From Haloglomus halophilum (lineage in GTDB: Archaea > Halobacteriota > Halobacteria > Halobacteriales > Haloarculaceae): a stretch of DNA of 64,000 nt. Of the stretch, positions 11,516-20,245 are shown in pieces (within the stretch, counting starts at the first letter, position 1; each line of letters starts with the position of its first letter). Position numbers and translations under genes: made by a program. Where the stretch lies: the NCBI RefSeq assembly GCF_024298885.1, contig NZ_CP101166.1:62001-126000 (forward strand), in the 5' to 3' direction. The notes under the pieces are model-generated. The model saw only the letters and a list, made by a program, of their open reading frames with translations. It had not been told where the DNA came from and ran no database searches.

Positions 11516-12433
11516 TTACTGGTACTGCGCGCAGACGTGCTCGAGGCCCTCGTCGAACGATATCTCGGGCTCCCAGCCCGTCGCCGCCTGCATCTTCGAG
11601 GGGTCGGCCATCGTGTCGTGAACGTAGACATCCTCGGGAATCTGGTTCTCCTCGTAGCGGGGTTCGATGTCGGTGCCGAGTTCCTCGTTGAGGCGCTCGA
11701 CCAGTTCGTTCAGCGAGTACGACTCGCCGGTGCCGAGGTTGTAGATGCCCTGCAGGTCGTGGTCCGCGGCGAGTTCGATGCCACGGACGATGTCGTCGAC
11801 GTGCGTGAAGTCCCGGGTCTGCGTGCCATCACCCCAGATCTCCGGGCGCTCGCCGTTCGCGATGGCGTCCGCGAACTGCGCGATGAGGTTCGCGTACTCG
11901 CCCTTGTGTTCCTCGGCGCCGCCGAAGCCCTGGTAGACCGAGAAGAAACGCAGGCCACAGGTGGTGAGCCCGTAATGGTGGTTGAAGTACTCGGCGTACC
12001 GCTCGCGGGCGAGTTTGGAGGCCTCGTAGCCCGTCCGTGCGGTCACCTCCATGTCCTCGGGGGAGGGCTCGGTCCGGTCGCCGTAGATAGAGGAGGTCGT
12101 AGCGTAGACGACGTGGTCACAGCCGTCCTGCCGGGCCTGGTCGGCGGTGTTGACGAACCCCTCGATGTTGACGCGGGCCCCGCGTGCGGGGTCCTCCTCG
12201 TGCATGAAGTACGAGGAGAGCGCCGCGAGGTGGAACACGACATCGACGTCGGTCGGAAGGTCGTCGTCCAGCACCGAGGCCTCGACGAACTCGACGCCAT
12301 CGTCGAGGTTCTCGGGCGTACCGAGATAGCCGTCGTCCAGCGCGATGACCTCGTTGTCGGCCGCGAGGCGGTTCGCCAGGTTCGAGCCGATGAACCCCGC
12401 CCCACCCGTCACCAGCACACGGTTCCCGTGCAT
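11516..12433 (-). CDS. NAD-dependent sugar-nucleotide epimerase/dehydratase (GalE-like)
   Basis: This is an extended short-chain dehydrogenase acting on a nucleotide sugar, probably for glycan or S-layer glycosylation. The NAD-binding GGAGFIG (10-16), HLAA (68-71), a catalytic Ser/Thr in YATTSSIYG and the YEASK pair (Y136, K140) are all intact. At 305 residues it is full length. It could be UDP-glucose 4-epimerase or a related epimerase; the specificity cannot be read. A second family member is cut by the right edge of the window. Confidence 0.88.
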   Translation of the reverse strand: MHGNRVLVTGGAGFIGSNLANRLAADNEVIALDDGYLGTPENLDDGVEFVEASVLDDDLPTDVDVVFHLAALSSYFMHEEDPARGARVNIEGFVNTADQARQDGCDHVVYATTSSIYGDRTEPSPEDMEVTARTGYEASKLARERYAEYFNHHYGLTTCGLRFFSVYQGFGGAEEHKGEYANLIAQFADAIANGERPEIWGDGTQTRDFTHVDDIVRGIELAADHDLQGIYNLGTGESYSLNELVERLNEELGTDIEPRYEENQIPEDVYVHDTMADPSKMQAATGWEPEISFDEGLEHVCAQYQ

Positions 12434-12468
12434 ACCGGAGGGGCCGCGTCCGCGCGCAAAGACGTGTC

Positions 12469-12500
12469 GGTCCCTGCCGGATGTCTACGGTCCCTGCCGG
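12469..12500. repeat. short direct repeat upstream of the epimerase
   Basis: GGTCCCTGCCGG occurs at 12469-12480 and again at 12489-12500 (20-base period), followed by further related CCGGC-rich words up to about 12530. It lies in the divergent control region between the epimerase and the winged-helix regulator and could hold paired protein sites. Confidence 0.35.
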
Positions 12501-12593
12501 CCGGCTGTCAGGGCCCGTGCCGGCTGGCCGTCTGTCCGTCGCTGGCCACCTCACCACCGGATTTATGCGAAACGATGGTGAACTGTCCGTTAC

Positions 12594-13127
12594 ATGTCGT
12601 CCATCGAGCTCACCCCCAGTCAGAAGGCGATTCTCCAGGAACTCGTCAACCTCTACCGGGAGTCCGAAACCGCCGTCAAGGGGGAGGATATCGCGGACCG
12701 GGTCGACCGCAACCCCGGCACCATCCGCAACCAGATGCAGTCGCTGAAAGCCCTCCAGCTCGTCGAGGGGGTACCTGGCCCGAAAGGTGGCTACAAGCCG
12801 ACCGCTGGAGCGTACGAGGCGCTCCAGATCGAGGATATGGAGCAGGCCGCCGACGTGCCGTTCTTCCACGACGACGAACCCGTCGAGGGCGCCAACGTCC
12901 AGGAGATCGACCTCACCAGCGTCCACCACCCGGAGCTGTGTCGCGCGGAGATCCGCATGCAGGGCTCCATCTCCGAGTTCCACGAGGGCGACCCCATCCA
13001 GGTCGGTCCGACACCGCTCTCGAAGCTCGTCATCGAGGGGACCCTCGAGGGGAAGGACGACACCAACAACACGCTCATCATCACCATCGACGATATGCGG
13101 GCCCCCGCCGAGGAGCCCGCACACTGA
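12594..13127 (+). CDS. winged-helix transcriptional regulator with C-terminal sensor-like domain
   Basis: Residues 5-70 form a winged helix: LTPSQKAILQELVNLY, then a recognition helix around NPGTIRNQMQSLKAL and a glycine-rich wing (GPKGGYKP). The C-terminal half (about 90-170) is acidic and beta-rich and resembles the sensor part of haloarchaeal regulators of this type, but I cannot name a ligand. The overall form recalls NrpR-like or Rrf2-like annotations in haloarchaea. It is divergent from the epimerase and upstream of the FAD oxidoreductase. Confidence 0.8.
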   Translation: MSSIELTPSQKAILQELVNLYRESETAVKGEDIADRVDRNPGTIRNQMQSLKALQLVEGVPGPKGGYKPTAGAYEALQIEDMEQAADVPFFHDDEPVEGANVQEIDLTSVHHPELCRAEIRMQGSISEFHEGDPIQVGPTPLSKLVIEGTLEGKDDTNNTLIITIDDMRAPAEEPAH

Positions 13128-13334
13128 CCGGGGCACGCGCCCGTTCCGACCCCGGTAGCCGGCGCCCCCGGCGGCCCACCCGTGGCCGCCACCCGCCCGT
13201 CGATTGCCGGTAGTGATATCCGCCTCGTATCAACGACCCATTCTATCGAGGCTGAATCGGCCGCGTTACCGCGTCACACGGCCTCGCGTCGCCGAATCAA
13301 CACCTTTGTATCCGGCGCAACCGGACCACGAGAC

Positions 13335-14501
13335 ATGACAGAGGACGTCGTCGTGCTCGGCTCCGGCTACGCCGGCACGGGCGCGGTCATGAGTCTCGAA
13401 GACGAACTGAACGGCGAGGCCGACGTGACGTGGATCTCCGACGTCCCGCACCACCTCGTTCTCCACGAGTCCCACCGCTGCATCCGGGACCCGTCGGTCC
13501 AGAACAAGATCGCCTTCGACTGCGAGGACATCGCCGGCTCCGCCACCCGCTTCGTCCAGGGGCGCGTCGAGAACGTCGAGACCGACGAGCGCACCATCGA
13601 CCTCGAGGATGGCTCCACCGTCGACTACGACTACCTCGTCGTCGGCTTCGGCTCCCGGACCGCCTTCTTCGGCATCGACGGCCTGAAGGAGCACTCGCTC
13701 ACGCTCAAGAGCCTCGACGACGCCCTCGAGATCCACGAGGAGGTCAAGGAAGCTGCCCGGCAGGCCTCGCGCAACGACCCCGCGCAGGTCGTCGTCGGCG
13801 GCGCCGGCCTCTCGGGCATCCAGTCCGCCGGCGAGATCGCGGAGTTCCGCGACCGCCACCGCGCCCCGATAGATATCCACCTCGTCGAGGGCCTCGACAA
13901 CGTCTTCCCCAACAACGACCCCGTCGTGCAGGCGAAGCTCCACAACCTGCTCGAGGACGCCGATGTCAACATCATGACCGGCGAGTTCATCGGCGAGGTC
14001 GACGAGGAGACCGTCTACGTCGGTGACGATACGGAACTGGACTACGACGTCCTCCTCTGGACCGGCGGTATCACGGGCCGCGAGCCCGCCGCGAACACCG
14101 AGCTGGACCAGGACGAGCGCTCGCACCGCATCCACGCCGCCTCGGACTTCCAGACCGACGACGAGCGCGTCTTCGCGCTCGGCGACGCCGCGCTGGTCGA
14201 CCAGGGCGAGAACCCCGCCCCGCCGACCGCACAGGCCGCCTGGCAGGCCGCCGAGGTCGTCGGCGAGAACGTCGCACGCGCCATCCGCGGCCAGCCGCTC
14301 GAGGAGTGGCGCTACAAGGACAAGGGTACCCTCATCTCGGTGGGCGACGACGCCGTCGCGCACAACGTGATGGGCGTCAAGGCCGTCTCGCGGACGTTCG
14401 GCGGCCCGCTCGCCGAGACCCTGAAGAAGGGCGTCGCCGCCCGCTGGATCAACGACGTGGCCGGGCCTATCGCCGCTGCGAAGGCCTGGCCCGACATGTA
14501 G
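13335..14501 (+). CDS. NAD(P)/FAD-dependent oxidoreductase, type II NADH dehydrogenase-like
   Basis: The 388-residue protein has two dinucleotide-binding folds. GSGYAGTG (9-16) binds FAD, a VVVGGAGLSGIQSAGE segment in the middle binds NAD(P)H, and VFALGDAAL is the conserved FAD-contacting aspartate motif. This is the layout of NDH-2 and sulfide:quinone reductases, which pass electrons from NADH to quinone at the inner membrane face. I do not see the cysteine pattern needed for sulfide:quinone reductase. The ATG at 13335 starts the Rossmann fold. Its TAG overlaps the 3'-end module that follows. Confidence 0.87.
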   Translation: MTEDVVVLGSGYAGTGAVMSLEDELNGEADVTWISDVPHHLVLHESHRCIRDPSVQNKIAFDCEDIAGSATRFVQGRVENVETDERTIDLEDGSTVDYDYLVVGFGSRTAFFGIDGLKEHSLTLKSLDDALEIHEEVKEAARQASRNDPAQVVVGGAGLSGIQSAGEIAEFRDRHRAPIDIHLVEGLDNVFPNNDPVVQAKLHNLLEDADVNIMTGEFIGEVDEETVYVGDDTELDYDVLLWTGGITGREPAANTELDQDERSHRIHAASDFQTDDERVFALGDAALVDQGENPAPPTAQAAWQAAEVVGENVARAIRGQPLEEWRYKDKGTLISVGDDAVAHNVMGVKAVSRTFGGPLAETLKKGVAARWINDVAGPIAAAKAWPDM

Positions 14502-14747
14502 AGCTTTTTTGACGGCCCGGGTACCGCTTGACCGGCGGCTTCGCCGCCGGTCTGCGGGTACCGGCTGGCGGCTACGCCGCCAGCTATACATTTCTCGGCG
14601 AAGCCGAGAAATCTCTCGCCGCAAAAAACGTTCAGAGAAATGCCGGCCTGCGTTCGCTTCGCTCACTCCGGCCGGTGAACCGCGCTCGCTTCGTCGTCGG
14701 ACTACGTCCGACTGCAAGCGGGACGGAGTCCCGCCCTGCTCGCGCGG
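14501..14747 (+). repeat. 3'-end module, copy 2 (downstream of the FAD oxidoreductase)
   Basis: The module begins inside the stop codon: GAGCTTTTTT at 14501-14510 shares its first G with TAG. Hairpins follow (GACCGGCGGC/GCCGCCGGTC and CTGGCGGC/GCCGCCAG types), then GCAAAAAACGTTCAGA near 14620-14636, then a purine-interrupted palindromic stretch and a 66-base segment (14681-14746) identical to 19145-19210. That segment holds two hairpins, GTCGGAC-TAC-GTCCGAC and GCGGGAC-GGA-GTCCCGC. It fills most of the 320 bases between the two flanking genes; nothing in it looks coding. Confidence 0.7.
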
Positions 14748-14821
14748 ATGCACTTCTTGATTGGCCGTCGGTAGCTTGCTGCTGTCGGCGCCTCTTTCAC
14801 TCCGGCACTCGCAGAGCGCCC

Positions 14822-15736
14822 ATGCCACCTCGTCTCGCCACCGACGCCTCGCTCATCCGCGACCCGGGTGTCGAGTCCGTCTACCGCGATATCGACGGTC
14901 TCGAACTCCACGCGGTCGTCGCTGGTGACCCGGACGACCCGCTCGTCGTCCTGCACCACGGCTTCCCCGAGTTCTGGTGGGGCTGGGCCGACTACATCCG
15001 GCCGCTCGCCGACGCGGGCTATCGTGTCCTCGTGCCGGACGGTCGGGGGTACAACCTGAGCGAGGCGCCCGACGACGTGGCCGACTACAGCGCGGACCGG
15101 CTCTCGGCCGACCTGCAGGGCTGGATCGAGAGCGAGGGGCGGGAATCGGCCCACGTCGTCGGGCACGACTGGGGGGCGGCTGTCGCGTGGGACGCCGCAC
15201 TTCGCCGACCCGGAATGGTCGACCGGCTCGTGACCATCAACGTCCCGCACCCGGCGGCGTTCGCGGGGGCCCTGATGCCGAGTCGGGACCGCTGGAAGCT
15301 CAACCTCCGGCAGTGGCGCCGGAGCTGGTACATCCTGTTCTTCCAGCTCCCCGGGGTTCCGGAGTGGCTCAACCGCCGCAACGACTACGACGGGATGGCC
15401 CGCTTCCTCCGGCAGGCCTCGCCCGGGACGTTCTCCGACACCGACATGGACCGCTACCGGGCGGCGTGGAGCCGGCCCGGAGCCCTGACCGCGATGCTGG
15501 ACTGGTACCGCGCAGCCGTCCAGCACCGCCCCGACCTGCCCGGCATCACCGTCGAGCAGCCGACACTCGTGGTCTGGGGCGAACAGGACGACGCGCTCCT
15601 GCCCGAGTTGGCCGAACAGAGCGTCGACTTCTGTGCGGACGGCCGGCTGGAGACGTTCCCCGAGGCGAGCCACTGGGTGACCCACGAGCGACCGGAGGCG
15701 GTGACAGAGCTGATTCTGGAGCATCTGGGGGGGTAG
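14822..15736 (+). CDS. alpha/beta hydrolase, epoxide hydrolase-like
   Basis: The 304-residue enzyme has the oxyanion motif HGFPE (46-50) with the FWWGW that follows it in epoxide hydrolases, the nucleophile elbow GHDWGA (nucleophile D116), an acid candidate in GEQDDALL and a catalytic histidine in SHWVTHE near the C-terminus. An aspartate nucleophile and tyrosines in the cap region (around SWYILFFQLP) fit epoxide hydrolase better than haloalkane dehalogenase. The ATG at 14822 is the first start after the upstream repeat module. Confidence 0.85.
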   Translation: MPPRLATDASLIRDPGVESVYRDIDGLELHAVVAGDPDDPLVVLHHGFPEFWWGWADYIRPLADAGYRVLVPDGRGYNLSEAPDDVADYSADRLSADLQGWIESEGRESAHVVGHDWGAAVAWDAALRRPGMVDRLVTINVPHPAAFAGALMPSRDRWKLNLRQWRRSWYILFFQLPGVPEWLNRRNDYDGMARFLRQASPGTFSDTDMDRYRAAWSRPGALTAMLDWYRAAVQHRPDLPGITVEQPTLVVWGEQDDALLPELAEQSVDFCADGRLETFPEASHWVTHERPEAVTELILEHLGG

Positions 15737-15934
15737 CGGGCCCCATTGAACGATATATTCTCGCCAGGGGTGCGATATCTTGCTACTATATCAGAAAGTT
15801 CAGATATAATACCCTAAAACGGCGAGATAACGAACTAGCAGCTGCTGTCGGGAAGTGCCGAAAGAAACGGAGTGTCGGTCAGCAGACGGTTCGAGGCGCG
15901 GTCGGTGGGAGGGGTGCTGTGACGGTGGCCGACT

Positions 15935-17632
15935 TCACATCATGCCGCCCATGCCGCCGCCCATGCCGCCCATGCCGCCGCCCATGCCGCCGGGGGCGCC
16001 GCCCGGGCCGCCGGGTCCGCCGGCGTCCTCGTCGTCGTCGCCCGTCTGGCCACCCTTCAGGTCGCCAGCGGCGATGACGTCGTCGATGCGCAGGATCATC
16101 ACGGCCGCCTCGGTGGCGGACTCGATGGCCTGGGTCTTCACGCGGAGCGGCTCGACGACGCCCTCCTCTTCCATGTCGACGATGTCGCCGGTGTAGGCGT
16201 CGAGGCCGGCGGCGGTGTTGCCGTCGTCGTGCTCGGAGCGCAGGTCCACGAGCGAGTCGATCGGGTCGTGGCCGGCGTTCTCGGCGAGCGTACGCGGGAT
16301 GACGTCGATGGCGTCGGCGAACGCCTCGACGGCGAGCTGCTCGCGGCCCTCGACGGAGTCCGCGAAGTCACGGAGCCCCATCGACAGCTCGATCTCGGGG
16401 GCGCCCCCACCGGGGAGCACCTTGCCGTCCTCCAGGGTGACGCGGACGACGCCCATCGAGTCCTCGATGGCGCGCTCGACCTCGTCGACGACGTGCTCGG
16501 TCCCACCGCGGAGGACGAGCGTGACCGAGCGAGCCTGGTCGACGTCCTCGACGAAGATGCGGGTGTCGCCGCCGATGTCCTTCTCGGCGACGGAGCCGGC
16601 GAAGCCGAGGTCGTCCTCGGTGATGTCGTCGATGTTGGAGACGACCTTGGCGCCGGTCGCTCGCGAGAGCGCCTTGATGTCGGACTTCTTCGCGCGGCGG
16701 ACGGCGAGGATGCCCTCCTTCGCGAGGTAGTGCTGGGCCATGTCGTCGATGCCCTTCTGGGCGAAGACGACGTCGGCACCGGCGTCCTTGAGCTTGTCCA
16801 CCATCTCGCGGAGCTGCTCCTCCTCCTGGTCGAGGAACTGCTGGAGCTGGTCCGGCGAGTCGACGTTGACCTCGGCGTCGATCTCCGTCTCCTTGACCTC
16901 GATAGCGGTGTCGAGGAGGGCGACGTTGGCGTCCTCGGCCATGTACGGCATGTTGTCGTGGACGCGCTCCTTGTCGACGATGACGCCCTCGACGAGCTCG
17001 GAGTTCTCGACGGCGCCGCCGACGACCTTCTCGAGCTTGACGTTGTCCGTGTCGATACCGTCGTCGTCGGCGACGGCCTGGACGGCGGAGACGACGAGCG
17101 AGGAGAGGGTGTCGCGCGCGTTCTCGGCGCCCTTGCCCGTCATCGCCGTCGCGGCGATCTCCTCGAGGTACTCCGTATCGTCGGAGGAGACCTCGATGGC
17201 GTTCTCCTCGAGGATCTCCTTGGCGCGCTGGGCCGCCTGGCGGTACCCCTGCGCGAGGATGGTGGCGTGGATGTCCTGCTCGAGGAGGTCCTCGGCCTTC
17301 GCGAGGAGCTCGCCGGCGATGACGACGGAGGTGGTGGTGCCGTCACCGACCTCGTCCTCCTGGGTCTCCGCGACCTCGACGATCATGTTGGCCGCGGGGT
17401 GCTCGATGTCCATCTCCTTGAGGATGGTGACGCCGTCGTTCGTGACGACGACGTTGCCCGTCGAGTCGACGAGCATCTTGTCCATCCCCTTCGGGCCGAG
17501 TGTCGTGCGGACGGACTCTGCGACTGCCTTCCCTGCCGTGATGTTCATCGACTGGGCGTCCCGCCCGGAGGTCCGCTGGCTGTCCTCGCTGAGTACGATG
17601 AGGGGCTGGTTGCCCATCTGCTGCTGAGCCAT
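15935..17632 (-). CDS. thermosome subunit (group II chaperonin)
   Basis: This is a subunit of the archaeal CCT-like folding machine, an ATP-driven double ring. [12 protein letters not shown] (43-54) and [10 protein letters not shown] (95-104) form the ATP site; GGGAPEIEL lies in the C-terminal equatorial domain. The tail is a glycine/methionine repeat (GGMGG), typical of haloarchaeal and eukaryal chaperonins. At 565 residues it is full length. It has its own promoter with a symmetric element (see the entry at 17639). Haloarchaea normally have two or three paralogues; I see only this one. Confidence 0.96.
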   Translation of the reverse strand: MAQQQMGNQPLIVLSEDSQRTSGRDAQSMNITAGKAVAESVRTTLGPKGMDKMLVDSTGNVVVTNDGVTILKEMDIEHPAANMIVEVAETQEDEVGDGTTTSVVIAGELLAKAEDLLEQDIHATILAQGYRQAAQRAKEILEENAIEVSSDDTEYLEEIAATAMTGKGAENARDTLSSLVVSAVQAVADDDGIDTDNVKLEKVVGGAVENSELVEGVIVDKERVHDNMPYMAEDANVALLDTAIEVKETEIDAEVNVDSPDQLQQFLDQEEEQLREMVDKLKDAGADVVFAQKGIDDMAQHYLAKEGILAVRRAKKSDIKALSRATGAKVVSNIDDITEDDLGFAGSVAEKDIGGDTRIFVEDVDQARSVTLVLRGGTEHVVDEVERAIEDSMGVVRVTLEDGKVLPGGGAPEIELSMGLRDFADSVEGREQLAVEAFADAIDVIPRTLAENAGHDPIDSLVDLRSEHDDGNTAAGLDAYTGDIVDMEEEGVVEPLRVKTQAIESATEAAVMILRIDDVIAAGDLKGGQTGDDDEDAGGPGGPGGAPGGMGGGMGGMGGGMGGMM

Positions 17633-17638
17633 AATCAG

Positions 17639-17669
17639 TAGAATCGTTGTTTGCGATTCTATATAAAAG
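17639..17669 (-). promoter_or_regulatory. thermosome promoter with inverted repeat
   Basis: On the minus strand the TATA box lies around 17659-17668 (CTTTTATATAG), about 30 bases from the ATG, so the leader is only a few bases. Downstream of it, TAGAATCG (17639-17646) and CGATTCTA (17654-17661) form a perfect 8-bp inverted repeat with a 7-base spacer that overlaps both the TATA box and the predicted start of transcription. A protein bound there would block transcription, which would suit a heat-shock-regulated chaperonin gene. A second A/T-rich box (TATATAAATA, about 17738-17750, minus strand) lies further up. Confidence 0.6.
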
Positions 17670-17786
17670 CTTCTGAAACGGTTCGAAGAACCGCCGGACG
17701 GGCCGCTGACCTACCGTGTGACATACTGTACCGGGAGAGTATTTATATACAGAGTGGACGGTGCCGACGCGAGTCTGGGTCCGTTG

Positions 17787-18398
17787 TCAGTCGCTCTCCT
17801 CGCCCGGCCGTTCGGCGGTCGCCTCCGGCTCCGTGCTCGTCGGCGCCTCGCCGCCCGGGAACTCGTGGTACTCGATACCCTTGGTCTCCATCTCGTTGTG
17901 CTTGCGCTCGAGGAACGAGTAGACCGCGCCGTGCGGGGCACCGTCGAGGATCATCTCCACGGCCGACCGGACGACCTCGACCTCCTCGGGTTCGCCGATG
18001 ATGCCGACGGTCTTCCCGTAGATGACGACCTCGGCGCCGGAGAGTTCGGCCATCAGCTGTCGGGTCCGGCCGTCCTCGCCGATGAGGCGACCCTTCTGCC
18101 GGCGGAGGTCGTTCTCGTTGCGGGTGGCGGCGCGGAGGTCGACGAGGTCGAGCATCCGCATGTCGCCCCCGAGCAGGGAGAGCGCGGCCTCCGGCGAGAA
18201 GCCCCGCCCGATGGCCTTCACGATGTCCGGTCCCTTCAGGCCCTTCACCGGGTCGCCGACCGTCTCCACCCGCACCGAGCCGGTCTCGCTGTCGATATCG
18301 AGGCGGACCTCGGCACGGGACTCGATCTCCCGCATCGTCTCCCCGCCCTCGCCGATGAGGGCACCGACGCGGTCCTGCGGAATCGTCACGTGCTGCAT
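17787..18398 (-). CDS. KH-domain RNA-binding protein, archaeal Dim2/Pno1-like
   Basis: Two KH domains are visible in 203 residues: VGALIGEGGE (11-20) and GRLIGEDGRTR (about 103-113), each with the GxxG loop that binds single-stranded RNA. The order and spacing match archaeal Dim2/Pno1 proteins, which act in small ribosomal subunit maturation. The C-terminal 35 residues are low-complexity and acidic. The ATG at 18398 gives the standard N-terminus (MQHVTIPQ). In many archaea this gene sits next to rio1 and eif1a; neither is adjacent here. Confidence 0.88.
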   Translation of the reverse strand: MQHVTIPQDRVGALIGEGGETMREIESRAEVRLDIDSETGSVRVETVGDPVKGLKGPDIVKAIGRGFSPEAALSLLGGDMRMLDLVDLRAATRNENDLRRQKGRLIGEDGRTRQLMAELSGAEVVIYGKTVGIIGEPEEVEVVRSAVEMILDGAPHGAVYSFLERKHNEMETKGIEYHEFPGGEAPTSTEPEATAERPGEESD

Positions 18399-18591
18399 GC
18401 GAGGGCGTTCGTGACGGCCCCGTTTAAGACTTCGCTGTGGCCGCGAGTCCCACACGTGGGGCCTCCTCCCCCGGTTCTCGCGATCCATCCCCATGCCCTC
18501 GGCGGCGACCAGTCCGCGGTCGATACCGCGGCCGACCGGCGACCCGACGGACGGCGTGGGGACCGAGACGGGCGGCGTTCGGGACGCGAAC

Positions 18592-18610
18592 TTCGGTTTA
18601 CGTTTCCGAA
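18592..18610 (+). promoter_or_regulatory. possible Lrp autoregulatory operator
   Basis: TTCGG (18592-18596) and CCGAA (18606-18610) form an inverted repeat around TTTACGTTT, 33-51 bases before the Lrp start. The size and position suit a dimeric Lrp/AsnC site at the promoter of its own gene. The assignment rests on symmetry and position only. Confidence 0.35.
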
Positions 18611-18642
18611 AGAGGTTTTTCGGCGGCGGCAAACTGTTGGGT

Positions 18643-19071
18643 ATGAGCGCGGAGTCCACGGAGGATCGCATCCTGTCCGTTCTGGAAGAGGATGCGCAGG
18701 CCTCCTACGCCGAGATCGCGGACCGGGCCGGTGTCTCGAAGCCGACCGTCCGCAAGTACATCGACCGCCTGGAATCCGAAGGCGTCATCGTCGGCTATTC
18801 CGCCGACGTGGACCCCAAGAAACTCTCGAGCCAGTCCATCGCCCTCGTCGGCATCGAGGTTGCCAGCGAATCCTACGTCGAGGCGACACGCGCCCTGAAG
18901 GCCCTCGATGCCGTGGAGGCGCTGTACTCCTCCAGCGGCGACCACACGCTGATGGCCGAGATGCGTGCCGCAGACGGCGACGCACTCGGTGAGGTCATCG
19001 CCGACGAACTGCTCGCTATCGAGGGCGTCGAGGAGGCCCACCCCTCCTTCCTGCAGGAACGGCTCAAATAG
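18643..19071 (+). CDS. Lrp/AsnC family transcriptional regulator
   Basis: The 142-residue protein has an N-terminal winged helix (TEDRILSVLEEDAQ, then the recognition helix VSKPTVRKYIDRLESEGVI) and a C-terminal RAM domain (about 65-140) that binds small effectors and makes octamers. The GDHTLMAEM segment is the conserved RAM turn. It is divergent from the KH-protein gene. Its stop codon overlaps a 3'-end module. Which amino acid or other ligand it senses is not visible. Confidence 0.93.
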   Translation: MSAESTEDRILSVLEEDAQASYAEIADRAGVSKPTVRKYIDRLESEGVIVGYSADVDPKKLSSQSIALVGIEVASESYVEATRALKALDAVEALYSSSGDHTLMAEMRAADGDALGEVIADELLAIEGVEEAHPSFLQERLK

Positions 19072-19212
19072 AGCTTTTCGACGCCGAAAACGTTCGGAGA
19101 AAGAGACCGACCTCCGCTCACTTCGTTCGCTCCGGCTGGAGAAACGCGCTCGCTTCGTCGTCGGACTACGTCCGACTGCAAGCGGGACGGAGTCCCGCCC
19201 TGCTCGCGCGTA
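19071..19212 (+). repeat. 3'-end module, copy 3 (downstream of lrp)
   Basis: GAGCTTTTCG (19071-19080) overlaps the lrp TAG. The box appears as CCGAAAACGTTCGGAGAAA, so it is closer to a perfect hairpin (CCGAA/TTCGG) than in the other copies. A short imperfect palindrome follows, then 19145-19210, identical over 66 bases to 14681-14746 in copy 2. This is the shortest copy and lacks the large first hairpin. Confidence 0.65.
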
Positions 19213-19325
19213 TGCATCAGCAGAGATGACCTTCTGACAGGAACCCGGTGCAAGACTCAGAGGATGGATGTGCCACTGGCAGTTGGGCACCCAAGTGTTA
19301 TTTTCGGTACTGGTCAACAACAAGT

Positions 19326-19739
19326 ATGGTCTCCGAGCGGACGTGGGCTGACGCTAGTCGTGGGCTCGTGTTTCTGCTCATGAGCGGAGTCGTCACCGGG
19401 GCTCTCGGGGCCTTCACACCGCAGCCCCATCCCTACCTGCAGGTCGTCGCTGGACTGGGACTCACGCTGGGGATTGTCGGGGCGGTCGACGTTCTCCCTC
19501 AGTTGATTCGCGGTGACAGACCGGCCCTTGATACGAATAGCTACCTCTACTCCCTCCGTGGTCTGGTCTGGCTACTTCTCATCATATTGCTTACTGCCCT
19601 GATAGCCGACCTGCTCAGAGCCACTACCACGCTCTCGGAAACCGCTATCATCACCACAGGGTTTGCAGTCGGCGTCGTCCTCGTTCTGGGCCCAGTCGTC
19701 GGCTACTATTGGCGTCGGTCGGCTGCACAGACCCGGTGA
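19326..19739 (+). CDS. small integral membrane protein
   Basis: The 137-residue protein appears to have four hydrophobic segments: about 14-33, 42-61, 80-100 and 110-130, the last ending with WRRSAA at the cytoplasmic side. Third positions are a little less GC-rich than in neighbouring genes. The ATG at 19326 is preferred; a longer frame upstream runs into the repeat module. No family is recognised. Confidence 0.65.
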   Translation: MVSERTWADASRGLVFLLMSGVVTGALGAFTPQPHPYLQVVAGLGLTLGIVGAVDVLPQLIRGDRPALDTNSYLYSLRGLVWLLLIILLTALIADLLRATTTLSETAIITTGFAVGVVLVLGPVVGYYWRRSAAQTR

Positions 19740-19858
19740 ATTTCCTCGAGAGCGGACTCCTCTTTTCTTCCCCTACGGTCCGGGTCGGCCGTGTGAGATA
19801 CGCGCTATGTATGCAGCAGCCGGTCAAAATCGTAGCTATCGGCTGTCAGGTTGGCCGT

Positions 19859-19883
19859 GCTGACTATAGAGGTTGTAGTCAGC
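19859..19883. repeat. inverted repeat in the gap before the antitoxin gene
   Basis: GCTGACTA (19859-19866) and TAGTCAGC (19876-19883) are perfect 8-bp arms with a 9-base loop. The T content after it is too low for a classic terminator. It lies 90 bases before the ribbon-helix-helix gene and could be a small RNA hairpin or a regulatory site. The rest of 19740-19960 holds no gene I can support. Confidence 0.35.
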
Positions 19884-19962
19884 ATCGATCTCCTGCCCGT
19901 TCTATCCCCCGGCAGTCAGGATTGCTCCCGGCCACCCGAAACCTCTTATCGGTGCTGATGTA

Positions 19963-19974
19963 ATACATATGTAT
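19963..19974. promoter_or_regulatory. palindromic operator over the antitoxin start codon
   Basis: ATACATATGTAT is a perfect 12-bp palindrome ending inside the ATG of the ribbon-helix-helix gene. A TATA-like CTTATC sits about 25 bases upstream, so the palindrome covers the predicted transcription start. Ribbon-helix-helix antitoxins normally bind such sites and repress their own operon. Confidence 0.5.
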
Positions 19975-20245
19975 GTCGAATACGGATACAAAATCAGGAG
20001 ATCCTCCGAAGACGAACATCAACATCCGTGTGACTGAGACGTTTCTGGAGGATATCGACGCAACCTGGCAGGAAGAGGGATACAACAGTCGCAGCGAGTT
20101 CATCCGGGATGCACTCCGTGATGCGGTCCGCCATCCGGATTTGACCCGGGAAAGTTGGAAGGAGATCGCTGCTGTCGAGCACGCACGGCGGACTGGCGAG
20201 AGCGAGACGTTCTCACGTGAGGACATCGTCGGCGACGATGAGTGA
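19973..20245 (+). CDS. ribbon-helix-helix (CopG/ParD-like) antitoxin-type protein
   Basis: The 90-residue protein has the RHH fold: a beta strand KTNINIRVTE, helix A around FLEDIDATWQEEG and helix B in YNSRSEFIRDALRDAV. The acidic tail would be the toxin-binding part. Its TGA overlaps the start of a RelE/ParE-like reading frame by ATGAGTGA, the classic antitoxin-toxin junction. That second gene is broken, so the RHH protein may now work only as a repressor of its own promoter. Confidence 0.85.
   Translation: MSNTDTKSGDPPKTNINIRVTETFLEDIDATWQEEGYNSRSEFIRDALRDAVRHPDLTRESWKEIAAVEHARRTGESETFSREDIVGDDE

Noticed and set aside
13335..14501. Sulfide:quinone oxidoreductase
   Set aside because: The required redox cysteines are not at the expected places, so a type II NADH dehydrogenase-like role is preferred.
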